64,000 nt of DNA from Adiantum capillus-veneris. Lineage: Eukaryota > Streptophyta > Polypodiopsida > Polypodiales > Pteridaceae. Below, piece by piece: positions 24,847-36,369 of this stretch; the stretch's first letter is position 1; each line of letters starts with the position of its first letter. Below the pieces are notes generated by a model. The model ran no database searches, was not told where the DNA came from, and saw nothing but the letters and a program-made list of their open reading frames with translations. The stretch is taken from the NCBI GenBank assembly GCA_014529385.2, contig CM043961.1, positions 15,792,478-15,856,477 on the forward strand, read 5' to 3'. Position numbers and translations under genes: made by a program.

Positions 24847-24892
<46 letters not shown>
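23011..24892. repeat. Tandem duplication, period about 1.03 kb
   Basis: Copy A (23011-23855) and copy B (24041-24892) share most of their sequence, including TCTCAYAATAAAG at the start and a (CT)n tract at the end (23834-23855 and 24849-24892). The 23856-24040 spacer is not obviously repeated. No coding frame is conserved between copies with substitutions favouring a protein. Confidence 0.85.
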
Positions 24893-24896
<4 letters not shown>

Positions 24897-25244
24897 TGAT
24901 GGAGCCCGACAAAATCTTTATGGTTTTTTAGCTTGAGTACTATAATTGTGACATCTTCAAATCCTCTAAGATTCTCAAAAGCGTGATTAGTGGCCTAGGG
25001 CCACGATTGCATGTATTCAATGACCTACATCTACTTAATCAAAGTGTACGACTCGTTATTTTGACATACAAGAGCATTTTGGTTTAACAATTTATGCTAG
25101 ATCCTTATGAAATAAATTTTGAGCAATGTATTATGATCAAACTTGTGATAGAAGGTTAACAGGTTACACCCTACCACGTGTCACATGGAATGTTTCCTAA
25201 CTTGATAGACATCGAGACATTGATAGAGTCCATCCATCTCAAAT

Positions 25245-25246
<2 letters not shown>
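24893..25246. other. Intergenic stretch without recognisable content
   Basis: AT-rich. No ORF, repeat or motif that I recognise. Confidence 0.5.
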
Positions 25247-25300
<54 letters not shown>

Positions 25301-25306
25301 CCTCGA

Positions 25307-25344
<38 letters not shown>
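25247..25344. repeat. (CT)n followed by (TG)n microsatellite
   Basis: (CT)n at 25247-25298 and (TG)n at 25309-25344, separated by a short CCCCCTCGAT. Confidence 0.95.
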
Positions 25345-25345
<1 letters not shown>

Positions 25346-25484
25346 ACGTGCGCGCTAGAGTGTGCCACCAATAACATATTCTATCTCAAATGATCTTTCT
25401 CTCTGTCTCTCTCCCTCTCTCTCAGTGAGAGTGTACTACCGATAACATAATTTATACTAAGTTCCTAGTAGATAAGAGACTTGC

Positions 25485-25730
25485 ATGTTTGATCTAAGCT
25501 AACTCATTGAGGTTGCTTTTCAACCATGTAAAACTCCTCTAAATGAAATTTAGGGTGCCACAAGTTTTGAAACTTAGATTTTGCATCTCATTGTAAGTGG
25601 TTTCATCCTAGACTATGTTTGATCTAAGCTAGATCATTGAGCTCGCTTTGCAACCTTGTAAAACTCCTCTAACTAGAATTTAGGGTGCCACAAGTTTTAA
25701 AACTCAGATATTGCATCTCATTATAAATGG
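25485..25730. repeat. 116-bp tandem duplication, period 130
   Basis: 25485-25600 and 25615-25730 both begin ATGTTTGATCTAAGCT and include TTTAGGGTGCCACAAGTTTT. They differ at roughly a dozen sites. Confidence 0.85.
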
Positions 25731-26224
25731 TAGGCATATAACTTGAGCATGACAATACCTGTTCATTGACAATGATAGGTCTAGGATTGAAGGTCTAGAA
25801 AATTTTCAAACTTAATTATTGCATATTCTTCTTGCCGAGAATGCAATTATAAGAGTCATCACGACATGCTCCCTTTAAAATCTAAAATATTTCAAGCGAA
25901 TTTTTGCATTCCACTCTGTGAAGGTTGATGAAGTTGAAGATGCATTGGTGGCTTCTATCACAAGGAGTGTTTGAAAAGAATCTATAATGAACTGATTCTT
26001 TGAATGTACAAGCTCAATAAAAGAATAACTACTACCTCTAAATTATTCATAAAAGAAATGGCCCTAATTAGTAGTCGTATTGTCACTAACTTGAATCACA
26101 ATCGGTTCCTCCTTTACATGTTCTAAAAATTTATGAGTAGGTTTCATGTTTCTAAGAAATTCACAAAAGTTTCATCATTTTCATGACATCTAGCATTGTA
26201 AAATAACTTATGTTCTTTAACCAT

Positions 26225-26226
<2 letters not shown>
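25731..26226. other. Intergenic stretch without recognisable content
   Basis: No supported gene or repeat. Confidence 0.4.
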
Positions 26227-26258
<32 letters not shown>

Positions 26259-26305
26259 TTCTCTGGCAGGAAAAAAAATAAAATAAATAAATAAATAAAT
26301 ATATC

Positions 26306-26336
<31 letters not shown>
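26227..26336. repeat. Poly-C (32), AAAT-rich and (GT)n tracts in series
   Basis: C-run at 26227-26258, an AAAT-type run at about 26271-26305, and (GT)n at 26309-26336. Confidence 0.95.
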
Positions 26337-26338
<2 letters not shown>

Positions 26339-26449
26339 CTTTGCTCGGAATAATCGCTCGCTTGGAGATAGTTGCTCATCTTACGGTAAGACTTCCCAAT
26401 CCTCAAGAGATCTTTAACTTTGGGGTTGGTGAGTTCAAACAAAGTGGCT

Positions 26450-26780
26450 ATGAGCCATCTTCAAAGTTTTCCATATACAAATTCTTCTTCATTTTCCTCC
26501 ATCTTCCCAAGCTTACCACACCTCTTGCATCACAAGCCTTGAGAGCTTCCAAGGTCATTCACGTACCATCTTGTATCACATTATTCATCAATGCATAGGC
26601 ATTTCTATGGAAGGCATAGAACTTAGGAGAATCATACGCGAACGGATCCAAGTGAAGAGAAGGCTTTTTGCATGTCCCATTACGTGTAGCTTGATGAGCC
26701 TCCAAGCCTTCGAAGGAGCTTGAATAGCCACTATCATGGTGACTTGTCTTGCTATTACTTGCAAAACTATCCAAGTCCAA
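26450..26780 (-). pseudogene. Unidentified coding-like remnant
   Basis: On the - strand, an open frame from ATG 26780 is 73 codons of non-repetitive, Ser/His-rich sequence (HHDSGYSSSFEGLEAHQ.. PFAYDSPKFYAFHRNAY). It continues in frame past a TGA at 26559-26561 for another ~36 codons. Composition looks coding, but I recognise no family. It could be a fragment of a host gene or an element. Downstream lies a poly-C tract, so no intact 3' end can be defined. Confidence 0.25.
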
Positions 26781-26984
26781 ATCTGAGATTATGTCCTTGC
26801 TTTCTCAACAAAGATCATATGTTGTTGATTGCACTCCAACCACATAAGTCAATTTAGAGCATTCAAAAGGTGTTATTAGAGGTATACCCCCACGAGCGCA
26901 GAAGCAATTTTGTCTCACAGCACAGGAGCTTCATGACGAGCATGGCCTCTCACTTATTGAAGTTAACCCTTGTAATCTACATAG

Positions 26985-27330
26985 CAATGCTACTATATAG
27001 TGATCTTGGGTCTAGTCTAACTATCTAAGTGACCTTGCTTGACAAGATACATGTAGGATAGCCTAAAACTTCTATTAGATAGCTGAAGATATTGCTATAC
27101 TTTCATCATGCTTGCATTAAGTTAGCTATTGTTGGTGTATGCCTAGGTATATAGCTGTTTCACCAGCAATAGAACTAGATGTGCATGTGTTGCACAAGAT
27201 ATATAGCTAGAGTTACATCTATATAGCTTCTTCACCAGCTATATAGCAACTATATAGCATGCTAGGTATAAAAGTATAGTTGTTGTGCCAGCTATATAGA
27301 TGTTGTTCTAGCTATATAATTAGCTAGGCA
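26985..27330. repeat. Cluster of AGCTATATAG-like words
   Basis: CTATATAG or close variants occur about ten times, often within AGCTATATAGC or CCAGCTATATAG. They are not in a regular tandem array. No coding frame. Confidence 0.6.
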
Positions 27331-28156
27331 AATATAACCAATTGCTTTGCACTATTTATTAGCCATACATTTGACCACATTACTACATGCACATCAGCCA
27401 TTAATGTTATTTATTGTCAATTATTAAGGTCCATTGTTGGTTATAGAAGAGTTAATAATCAAGTTGAAAAGCCAGTCTTAGGGATAAATAATGCATTTAA
27501 GACTAAATGGTCATCATGTATGCTTCATGGAAGCTTTTTCTAGTTCTTTTGTTGTTATAGTGTGTAATGTTATACTAATATGAACTATTAAGGTGCAGAG
27601 TTCCTTAGCTTTGAAGGGGGATTTAGAGGGTACCCCTAGCTTGACGATCACTTCCAGCCGATTGTAGCAGCAACAAACTTGTTCATAGACGAGCATTGTA
27701 GACTTGGGGCTACAATTGGAGTAGGTGCAGAGTGCCTAGCAATTATAGGATTTTGTCCTGTATCCAATGATCTTGAGTCCTGCCACGTGGAGATTTTTCC
27801 TGTACCTACGTCAGACAACACTGCCCCCATTTTTTGCATTGTTATCTGGATCTCATTTACACATAGTTTATCTTCTTGTTGTTTGTGTATAAACAAAACA
27901 CAAAAAGATAGCTTTCCTTTTACCAAACCTCCTCCTCCTCTCTTTGAAGAGTTCAGGGTTTCTCTCTTTTTCTTTAAAAAATGAGTGACAAAGGTGTATT
28001 TGGGGAGCTGTGTGTCTAGTTCACTAAATTTTTACGAAATTTTTGGAAGCATCACATGTCTCGGCAAGCTAAGCGGCAAGCTAAGAATGAGAATAAATAT
28101 TGGGTGCTTTGGTTCTCTAAGAGTATAATATGATCGAGCCATGAATAAATAGTCTT
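27331..28156. other. Intergenic stretch without recognisable content
   Basis: Open frames here are short and unsupported. Confidence 0.4.
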
Positions 28157-28172
28157 AAGTTTCAAAGATAGT

Positions 28173-28314
28173 TGTCCAAAGGAGCTAGCTTGGTTGGTTG
28201 AGCAGTTGACTGCCATGAACCCGGTCCTGGCTTTAAGTGTGGCCAAGCGACACTGGTAGCATTCACAGACGTGCTTTTTGTTTCGCATGGGATTTGTGCG
28301 ATCTGCCAAAAAAA
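28173..28314 (+). mobile_element. tRNA-derived SINE with target-site duplication
   Basis: A 142-bp insertion is flanked by 16-bp direct repeats (28157-28172 and 28315-28330, aagtttcaaa[g/c]atagt, one mismatch). It has a pol III A-box-like TAGCTTGGTTGG at 28186-28197. A decayed B-box-like GGCTTTAAGTGTGGCC lies about 30-45 bp further on. The 3' end is an A run at about 28308-28316. Together these are the marks of a SINE mobilised by a LINE RT. The family is not identified. Confidence 0.75.
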
Positions 28315-28330
28315 AAGTTTCAAACATAGT

Positions 28331-29258
28331 AATGTATATGCTTGGTGAAGCTTGCACATGGCAAGAAGCACCTTGCATTTCTGCCATGTCAAGCAATTTA
28401 TAAGGTTGAAACATTATGCATGGTACTAAGAAAAGAGAGAGCAGGAGAGTAGCTAGCTTATCTCCCCCACACATTTAAAGGGTTTTGTGTGATGTGATTT
28501 CATTGTAGATTGGAAGCATAGGTATAACGTTTAGTCATGCCCTTGACTAACCATTTCTTACATTTATTTTGTCAGGGTTGAGGCTACGAGTTTGCTTTAA
28601 AGAAGATCCAAGGACTGATGCTATGTGTGCTTTGCATGAAGGGGTCACCATAATGAAAACACTCACAAGTCATGGTCATCTAACGCTAGTTTGATAGCCT
28701 AAGAAGACATAAAAGTGTCCTTTTAGGGTTTTTGAATAAGAGCAATCACTCCTATTATATGTATGTGTTTGTAGGAGTCCTTACTTCAGCTCAAAGGTAA
28801 CACCACACTTTATGCAAGAAAAATAAGAAACACTTACAACTCTTGATTGTATGTTCATGAGGAGCTCTCAAATCCAAAGGAGTACTCATTTTAACCAAAT
28901 ACAACATATTTGCTAGGTGAACCCATTTTAGGTGCAAAAATCTATAAGCAACGACCCGACTTTTCTTGTAAACATCAATGAGTTCTTGATAGGAATTTAG
29001 TAATCACGTGATCATGTAAAATCTTATGTGACTACAATGTGTTATTATCATAGTTACCTAATTAAACTTTACATGACACAATTAAGCCAGTGATTGGTGA
29101 CATGATAACCCACCAAAACTTGCCAAGCTTTTGAATTTTCTTGATGGGCCTATCAAGAAAAATTAAAATCCCCGCAAGCCCATCGCAGAAATGTTAAACC
29201 TCGATGGACCCTTAAGATAATAAAAGGGGGCCCAAACGGGCCCGCGAGGACTCATTTT

Positions 29259-29260
<2 letters not shown>
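28331..29260. other. Intergenic stretch
   Basis: No supported gene. A near-perfect 26-bp palindrome (half-site TTTTCTTGATGGG) lies at 29136-29161. A short segment at 28950-28992 resembles 32205-32240. Confidence 0.4.

Positions 29261-29336
<76 letters not shown>
29261..29336. repeat. (GA)n microsatellite, 76 bp
   Basis: Uninterrupted GA dinucleotides. Confidence 0.97.
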
Positions 29337-29337
<1 letters not shown>

Positions 29338-30131
29338 GACAGCCTTTGCATGTATGTTGAGAAGAGGGAGGGAGTGAGGGGGTCATGTGGGAGGGTGCTC
29401 TACATCACAATGCATGACAATAGTAGACCACACAATGTGTGTGCTTGTCTTGTGTGTGTGTTGTGTGGTAGCATGCCCTATGCCATGATGCATGTCAAAA
29501 ACAAGGTAGCTAGCCACACAACGTGGGTGTGTGTCTTAGTTGTTCTATGGCATGCTGCTTACCATGGGGGCATCAACTTGGTTACACGGGAAAAATGTTG
29601 TCCTTGTGCTCACCGTATGGGTACTATGTCGACAATGCAGCGATACTAGTATCATTATGGTGAGTCAACTTCCCTTTCCAATGCAAAGGAAAGGGGATTT
29701 TATATTTGTGAGCTTCCATTTTCAAGCCTTTTCAATTTAAAATCCATTTTCTAGCTTTTTAACTCTTGTATTACACTAACAATACGTTCAAATATTGGTG
29801 TGGCATGAGAAAAGTCTACATTAGATTGTGCATTTCTTCAATCACCAAACAATCAAATGTAACATGTATGCATGTCTTTGCTTGTGGGAATGTATGCTCA
29901 TGCACATATGTTATTAGCCTAAAATATAACTTCAAAAAAAGCACCATTTCTAATTAATTTTGATTGAACATCATATTTTGAAGAATAACAAACAACATAC
30001 GTGCCATAGTCTCAAAGTAACTTAGTCTCAAAGGAACTCAAAAACCTCAAAACCAAACTAGATTCCAAGTAGCAATATGATATGCATATCATACCACATA
30101 GCAGACGTCCAATCACATACTCAAGTCACAC
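29337..30131. other. Intergenic stretch with a degenerate internal duplication
   Basis: A CACACAAYGTGKGTG..GCATGC block occurs twice at about 29428 and 29516. No supported gene. Confidence 0.35.
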
Positions 30132-30271
30132 GACCACCATAATGCCATGTCCAAGTCATGTGTCCATCATATATATAGAATATGTGTCCATACATATATA
30201 TAGAATTTATAGTCATGACCACCATAATGCCATGTCCAAGTCATGTGTCCATCATATATATAGAATATGTG
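30132..30271. repeat. 55-bp perfect direct repeat, period 85
   Basis: 30132-30186 and 30217-30271 are identical, starting GACCACCATAATGCCATGTC. The intervening 30 bp contains a further ATATATATAGAAT. Confidence 0.92.
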
Positions 30272-30965
30272 GTTTTTGAATGCCACATATTGCAGCTCAA
30301 TTTGAGCCTTTAGATGTTGATGAAACCCAAGAGAAATGCATAGACACTCACTCACAATTGCCTCTCCATAGCTCAGAGCACATTCTTACTTTAAAAAGAC
30401 CTCTCCTAAAACTTCAACATCCTACTCTTTTAGTCCCTCTCTCTCACATACTCCACTTTAGAGGAGAAGAAAAAACATTTCTAACTTCTTGTACATCAGC
30501 ACCATGTAGCTATTTCTAAAGAACCTTATTAAAAGGTAAAAGAAAGGCCATAATCCCTTTTCTACCCATGGAAATCTCTCAATTAAGAGATTCCCTCCTC
30601 TTTGGCTCCTTCACTTCATGACTGAGTGGCCACCATTCTTTTCAAGACAGGTTCTCCTCTTGACTCCCAAGTTGTTGACCCCTCAGGCTTCCCTTCCTTG
30701 ATGCTAAGAGAGCATCCCCTATTTTTCAGCTTCTTGATCTAGATTTCCTCAACACTGTGAAAGCACTCTAGAAATTTGGCCAATCATTGCCCTTTATCAT
30801 CAGCCAATTGAGCTTCCTTCGCATGCACCTGGTACAATGCCTTCTCCAATGCTCTCTACAATACCTTGGAACGCTCTCACCAAGTCAAATGCAATCCCCT
30901 TCAGAATCCTCAAAACCTTACTCATATTATTGAGCCACCATTCGGCCTCCCTCTATGAGATTCCC
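30272..30965. other. Intergenic stretch
   Basis: No supported gene; it may include decayed flanks of the PPR pseudogene. Confidence 0.35.
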
Positions 30966-32240
30966 TTTCTTTCATAGCTTGCACTGTTGGGCCTTTGTGA
31001 GAACACCACATCTGGCATACATATCCACTAATGTTATGCCAAGGACACTATTTTTGTAGACCCAACCCCTTATTCATGGCCCATTTTGGTAGTCCCGATG
31101 CAAATAAAAGCCTTTACGAGGCTAGCATAGGTCATTGCATCCAATAAAATGCCTTGACATTTCAAAAGTTCAAAATAGGTGAGTACTTCTAACCACTAAT
31201 TCCATGTTCATTATATATTTAGTGAATTCATTAGGAAGAGGATGGGGTCTAGGAGGGCCTCTTTATTTTCCATAAGATTATGGAGGTGATTAACATTTTG
31301 ACGAATAGATGCACACCAGGTGTGCAAGAATGGTGGGTGCGTAAGAGAGGTGTAAGAGTGGTCAAAGGATGCACTTTCCCCCCCAAAAAAGGGAGTGGAC
31401 AACTTTATGATTTTTGGCCTTCCATAACTCCTACATACAATCGCCAATTTGAGCGGAGATTATAGATCAGTAATCTACACACCGAGCTCTTTTTGTAGAT
31501 ATGTTACATGATATGGTTTTTTCGCTAGGTTTTAAATTTCATTTTGGGGGGAAATTTGAATTCAAATAAACTATCCATTTTGGTTATTTGAATTTAAAAC
31601 ATGTCCTTTGATTGCCTTCTTAATATTAGAGGTTTGACTCCCTCAAACTACCAGATAAAGAGGCCCTCCTAGACCCATTATGTTCCTAATAGGATGGCAC
31701 TAGAAAACCAAAAAAAGCTCACCAAATACATATTGTGCCTTTAGAAGTTCACCACAATTGACGTACACATCAACAAATGCATTTCCAAGCCCAACATTTG
31801 CACTCTCAAACCCTTGCATGTATTCGTTTACCTTTCTCAATTGCTCCTAAGTTATCACAAGCTTCCAAAAGGGAAAGGAAAGTTATTATGTTAGGAGCTA
31901 CTCCCTCAGTTGATAGATGGGTGCTTGTGCAGTATGGCCATTTTAATCATAGCTGTCGATGAGTGTATTCCAAATGCTCATCCATTGCTTCTTTGTGCTT
32001 TTGCAAGACCAACACATTCCACATACATATCCCCAAGCCCATTCCCACGCAAATCAAACCTTTCAATTCCTTCTTTGATAGTCTTATCATATTGGTTGCA
32101 CCTGGGCTTGCACATGCCTTGATTGAACAAGAGAAAGGTCAATTCACGTGAAGGGGTTCTTTCACACTTCATCTGTTTGAATTGATTGAGCAATCTCCAC
32201 ACAATGACCCTATTTTTCTTGTAAACATCAATGAGTTCTA
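30966..32240 (-). pseudogene. PPR (pentatricopeptide repeat) gene remnant, split by a MITE-like insert
   Basis: PPR proteins bind organellar RNA. On the - strand, pieces keep PPR landmarks in order. Near 32100-32020 there is GNGLGDMYVECVGLAKAQ. Near 31820-31730 there is VGLGNAFVDVYVNCGELLKAQ. Near 31175-30975 there is GILLDAMTYASLVKAFICIGTTKMG, then LGITLVDMYARCGVLTKAQQ. These match the D/E-MYAKCG and TY.S.LKAC repeats of plant PLS-type PPR proteins, in the wording common in fern PPRs. Stops and frameshifts separate the pieces, so the gene is dead. An inverted-repeat element at 31230-31690 interrupts it. Confidence 0.75.
31230..31690. mobile_element. MITE-like element with terminal inverted repeats
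   Basis: Left end 31230-31266 and right end 31655-31690 are inverted repeats sharing ATTAGGAA at the tip and GTCTAGGAGGGCCTCTTTAT internally. The 461-bp body has no supported ORF. It sits between two PPR fragments that otherwise follow one another on the - strand. A TSD could not be fixed by eye. It may be a non-autonomous DNA transposon. Confidence 0.6.
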
Positions 32241-32926
32241 AAGTCTATGGTTGTTGTAGGCACATAAATTTTCTTTTGAACATAGTATTAAGTACAAAAG
32301 TGCATTTTTACATTCTGATGTCCTATCATTGATGTTTCTATGCATACACCTATCATTATAAATTCTTTCAATTTATACACCTTGGTTCTTTAATTTCATG
32401 TTCAAGCATAGAAAGCATTAAAAGAACCAAAACATGTCTCCCTAAGAAAATTTGAAACACATCCATGCATTATAAAAACTACACAGATGAAAAAGCTAGC
32501 TCTCACAATATGGTCTTGTGTATGGCACTTTGAAAGCATAGTATTGATTCAAATTGAGTCCAATTTTGGTAAAATGAAAAATCACTCTCACCTTTGTGTT
32601 GTTTTTTATTTAGGGTATTATGTTTCCCAAACCTCAAGGAAGAAGAGTTACATAGTGAGAACTCCATAAACAGAGTCGAAATTGCCTTTTGATTACAAAG
32701 ACACTTCCAAAAGATTCATCAAAATTTGAATTTTACTAACAAATGAGTACTAAAAATTTTCCACATATGGGCCATAGCTTCCAATACATAGGCTTTCCAT
32801 TTTTTACAAACATAACAATACCTTACAATCATAGAGAGAGTACTTCTAGAAAGGGGTCTTTTAGAGCTTGTTCACTCTACTATTGAGGTTAAGCAAGAAT
32901 TTCAACTTTCTCTAACTTTGTTTTGA
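32241..32926. other. Intergenic stretch without recognisable content
   Basis: No supported gene or repeat. Confidence 0.4.
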
Positions 32927-33160
32927 TTGTATATTGGTGAGATTTCTGACTCTGTAGAGATTGCAAGGGATAGAGGCTACAATTATCAACTACATGGATA
33001 TCTCTATTGCTTATTATTGATGATATTGTGCTTATTTCAAACTCTCCAAGGGTATGCAGAGACATCTAGATATGTGTTAAATAATTATGCACATGAAAGT
33101 GGATTCTCCATCACATTAGCACATTGACAAAAGTGATAAAATCCAATGGAATGCATTTTT
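32927..33160 (+). pseudogene. Non-LTR (LINE-type) reverse transcriptase scrap
   Basis: One + frame reads SLLLIIDDIVLISNSP, matching the RT catalytic block (YADDIVLIS) with the Tyr-Ala replaced. After a frameshift the neighbouring frame continues LQGYAETSRYVLNNYAHES and then SITLA..TKV, the usual continuation in LINE RTs. Only about 60 residues survive. It is too short to classify. Confidence 0.45.
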
Positions 33161-33514
33161 GTTGCATTTTCACAATATAATGTAGAATTTTCACATGCCC
33201 CACTAAAATTTGAAGATATCTTTAGTGTAATACCAATGTTAAAAAGCTCAAAAATTATGTTTCAGTTGCAAAAGCTCGAGAATGAAAGCGCGTTTGCAAA
33301 TATGAAATCCTCGAGGCAAACAGGTAAAATACATCCTATTGTGTAGAGCACCTATCTGGAAACAAAGTGGTCCAAAGCTATGCTTCAAAAGAGCCATCTT
33401 TTATGTATGACCAACAAATTTGCATCTTTCTACACCTTGAACTCTTTTTTGGATGCCCCTCTTGTTAGATGTATGCTTTGAGGCTCAAACATTGCCAAAT
33501 GTTTAAACTTAAAT

Positions 33515-33796
33515 TTGAGACTTTGTGGAATTTATGTAGGTGGTTCCTACACATTGGCATGTGGCCACTATTATCATCTCAATTATATAATAAAACTTAT
33601 GAAAAAGAATAGTCGATGTGAAATATGTTTCAAGAAATTTCACAAGGTGTGTATTATATATTCGGGATGGCCAATGAGTATAAATTCAAGCAAGCGCGAC
33701 AAAGCACCCCTAGTGAAATTAGAAATCTATACACTATTGAAGAAGCATAATCTGAACATCACCTTCACAACAATAGAGATTGTAAATTTTCTTTAA
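33515..33796 (+). pseudogene. RING-like zinc-finger fragment
   Basis: The 93-codon frame contains LACGHYYHLNYIIKLMKK followed by CEIC. This resembles the second half of a RING finger (CGH..H..C..C), with Tyr where one Cys is expected and no first half upstream. It is probably a fragment. RING domains usually recruit E2 enzymes; no such activity can be claimed here. Confidence 0.3.
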
Positions 33797-33972
33797 AATA
33801 ACATTGTATATATTCAACACTACAATCACAGTTTCACGTCTTGCAAACTTGTGACATGCTATGCTGAATTTGTTAAGTCATTCATTTGCTTTGTGCCTGT
33901 TCATTGTTTGTTATACTCTACTAAATTGTCTACATCTATTGTGAGATTCTCCTCAATCTCAACTATTGTACA

Positions 33973-35454
33973 CTAAGATATGCCAATGTTGAACTCACCT
34001 TCATCTTTTGCTTGACAATCATATGTCCAACTAGGCATTTCTTTCTCGTAGACAACACTTTCAATATGATGTATCTTCTCATTATAGAACATGTAAACAA
34101 AGTTTTCAGCTCTGTCTACTAATAATCTATTGGGAATTGTGCTATGAACATACTTATACAAACTCCAATTTCTCTCAAAGCTTGAATTTAGTTCACATTG
34201 TGCCAAAAATTTCATTGCAAGTGGATGAAAATTCAAGCAATGCTCACCATCGTTCATCATCCACCACTTCCATGTGGGTTGCTCTTTTGAATTGATTGAA
34301 AAAAAACATTTGCAAAAGATACTTCTTTTATTCTAAATACACTCAACTCTTTGATGCAATTGATACGATCTAGAGCATTGGAGTAGAACGTATTGATGAC
34401 CTCATAGAAATCCTTGACCACCTTTGCATTTGACATCAAGTCTAAATTCCAATACTTTGGATTGAGTATGTAAGTCATACTATGGAGTAGATTATGAGCT
34501 CTTCCACCTTGCATGAAAGTACTTGAACAAAACTTTTCGTTGTCTAGCAGAGGATGGTATTCACCTCTCCTTTTCTACCACAGACTCTTCAAACTTCCGA
34601 GGACTTTCTAAACTTTGTTGGACTATCCATCAAGTCATTCATACTTTCCCTGGGTCTGGTGCTTTTTGATCAAAGGTTATAAATCACAAACATAATAGGT
34701 ATTATTACATGGTATGCATTCATTACACTCCTCTACCAAGCATGGAGCTTGTTTATGGATTCGTAAACTTGTAGCCTTCTCTTTCACTCGTTCAAACTGA
34801 TCAAGTTGCCATTTGTTAAATGCCATGCAGCCAAAAGTATCAATTATAAAACATTTATTACGTAGGAGATACTCCAATGTGTAATAGTGCGTGTAAAATC
34901 AAGTATTAGCATGCAATTTCAACATAACTGACATGTGCATCCTGTATATATCAAGCACTCTTTGTTGTTTCAAGATAAATTTCACAACTTGATGCACGAT
35001 GTCGATTATTTTGGCAAACCTTGTAGTTGCTTCATTAGTGTACCAATCCTTTAGCACCAAGTTTAAACTATGTGTATTACAACCATTGGCATAAATGTGT
35101 GGAAAGCTTCTTTTTATTATATTACCAACATTTTTACAATTCTTTACATTGTTCATGACTACTGGAATGACATGTTCAACACCTATTTCTTTAATTACAC
35201 TAATCAAGATACCAACAATATAAAAATCACTTTTAATAGCATCGAAACTATCAATAACTTTTATCAACGTCTCTCCTCTTGGACACAACGTACCAACATA
35301 ACATTGATCAATGGTTTTCTTTGAATATTAGACCAACTATCACTCACAGTTGTGCATTCTGAAAGCAATATATTGCCAATAATTATTTTGGAAACACGCT
35401 CTTTTACTTCAACATAACATTTGTCCAGGAGATCATTCTCATCTGTGAATAAAA
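33973..35454 (-). pseudogene. DUF659/hAT-family transposase remnant
   Basis: On the - strand, starting near 35454, the frame gives TVSDSWSNIQRKPLIN (DUF659 signature). After a frameshift near 35284 comes the 34899-35288 frame, with VMNNVKNCKNVGNIIKRSFP and NGCNTHSLNLVLKD. The 34677-34877 and 34257-34514 frames follow (AHNLLHSMTYILNPKYW). The 33973-34260 frame ends in CELNSSFERNWSLYKYVHST, which matches the hAT C-terminal dimerisation domain (SS.CERNWS.F..IH). The order is right for a single transposase. At least three breaks make it dead. No terminal inverted repeats were identified. Confidence 0.8.
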
Positions 35455-35925
35455 GAAGGGAAATGCTCTAAAACTACTTGTGATATATATTATACCTAAA
35501 AACCAACTATAATAGAGTGGTAGACTCCAATACAACAACCTCTTATCTATTATATATAGCATGAGCATTGTGTAAGAACCAATGGACTATTTTGAGGAGA
35601 GTATTGAGGGACTGCCGACAAATGCAGACGTCGATGCTAGCATTTTGTAAACGCATCTGCTATGGTATAAAACTAGATTTTAACACACCTTTGCATTTGT
35701 AGATCGAGAATCGTCCTCATTGCATGCAAGGAAGTAGGGCATGAAGGACTATACACTACATAGTCTCTTGTAGATGGTTGCCCATTTGAGAAACAAAGTC
35801 TTGTTATAGACACATTATGAACAAGGTTATGGCAGAGGGAGATATCATAGGTGAATGAATGCCAAAAAATATATGATTTATTTAATTAGGGATAAAAGTC
35901 TCTAGAAAAAATTTGTGAGAGAAGC
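35455..35925. other. Intergenic stretch without recognisable content
   Basis: No supported gene or repeat. Confidence 0.4.
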
Positions 35926-35936
35926 CAATGTATGCC

Positions 35937-36162
35937 TGTGTTTATAAAGAGATACCTACAACTTGAAATCACAACTCACACACCCGACTCCGTGAGGTGG
36001 AGCATCCTAGTTGGATAAGGTTGGCCAACCATCATATATATAGACTTGGGGAACATCCCTAAGTGCTACATGTCACACGAACTGTCAAGGGGGATCGAGA
36101 ACCCAAGACCTTGGACACAAGAGGCTCTTGCTCTATCTACTGAGCTAGCTAGCACTCGATGG
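35937..36162 (-). mobile_element. tRNA-derived SINE (226 bp) with 11-bp TSD
   Basis: Flanked by perfect direct repeats caatgtatgcc at 35926-35936 and 36163-36173. On the - strand the head carries an A-box TAGCTCAGTAGATAGAGC (36130-36147) and a B-box-like GGGTTCTCGATCCC (36091-36104), spaced as in a tRNA. The body then continues for about 150 bp of unrelated sequence. The 2-base insertion in the B box suggests decay. A functional tRNA is unlikely because no acceptor stem closes. Confidence 0.75.
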
Positions 36163-36282
36163 CAATGTATGCCATTTGCAAGACACCCTCTTGTTTGTTT
36201 TTGTATTAGGCTTTTCTCTAGCTAGATGAGCACATGTCGACGTCCAAAATATGCTAGAGGTGTAGATCAAAAGGCATGTGTG

Positions 36283-36286
<4 letters not shown>

Positions 36287-36368
<82 letters not shown>
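36287..36368. repeat. (TG)n then (AG)n microsatellite
   Basis: TG units to 36330, AG units to 36368. Confidence 0.97.

Positions 36369-36369
<1 letters not shown>

Noticed and set aside
28052-28474. 140-codon - strand frame
   Set aside because: It runs through the SINE and its TSDs and has no protein signature.
29163-29351. Open frames rich in LSLSLS, THTHTH or RERERE (also 25171, 36145, 36276, 40566, 40661, 60903, 61870)
   Set aside because: They are translations of (CT)n, (GT)n and (GA)n microsatellites, not proteins.
36090-36160. A functional tRNA gene on the - strand
   Set aside because: A and B boxes are present, but the acceptor stem does not close and the unit sits inside a SINE with a TSD.
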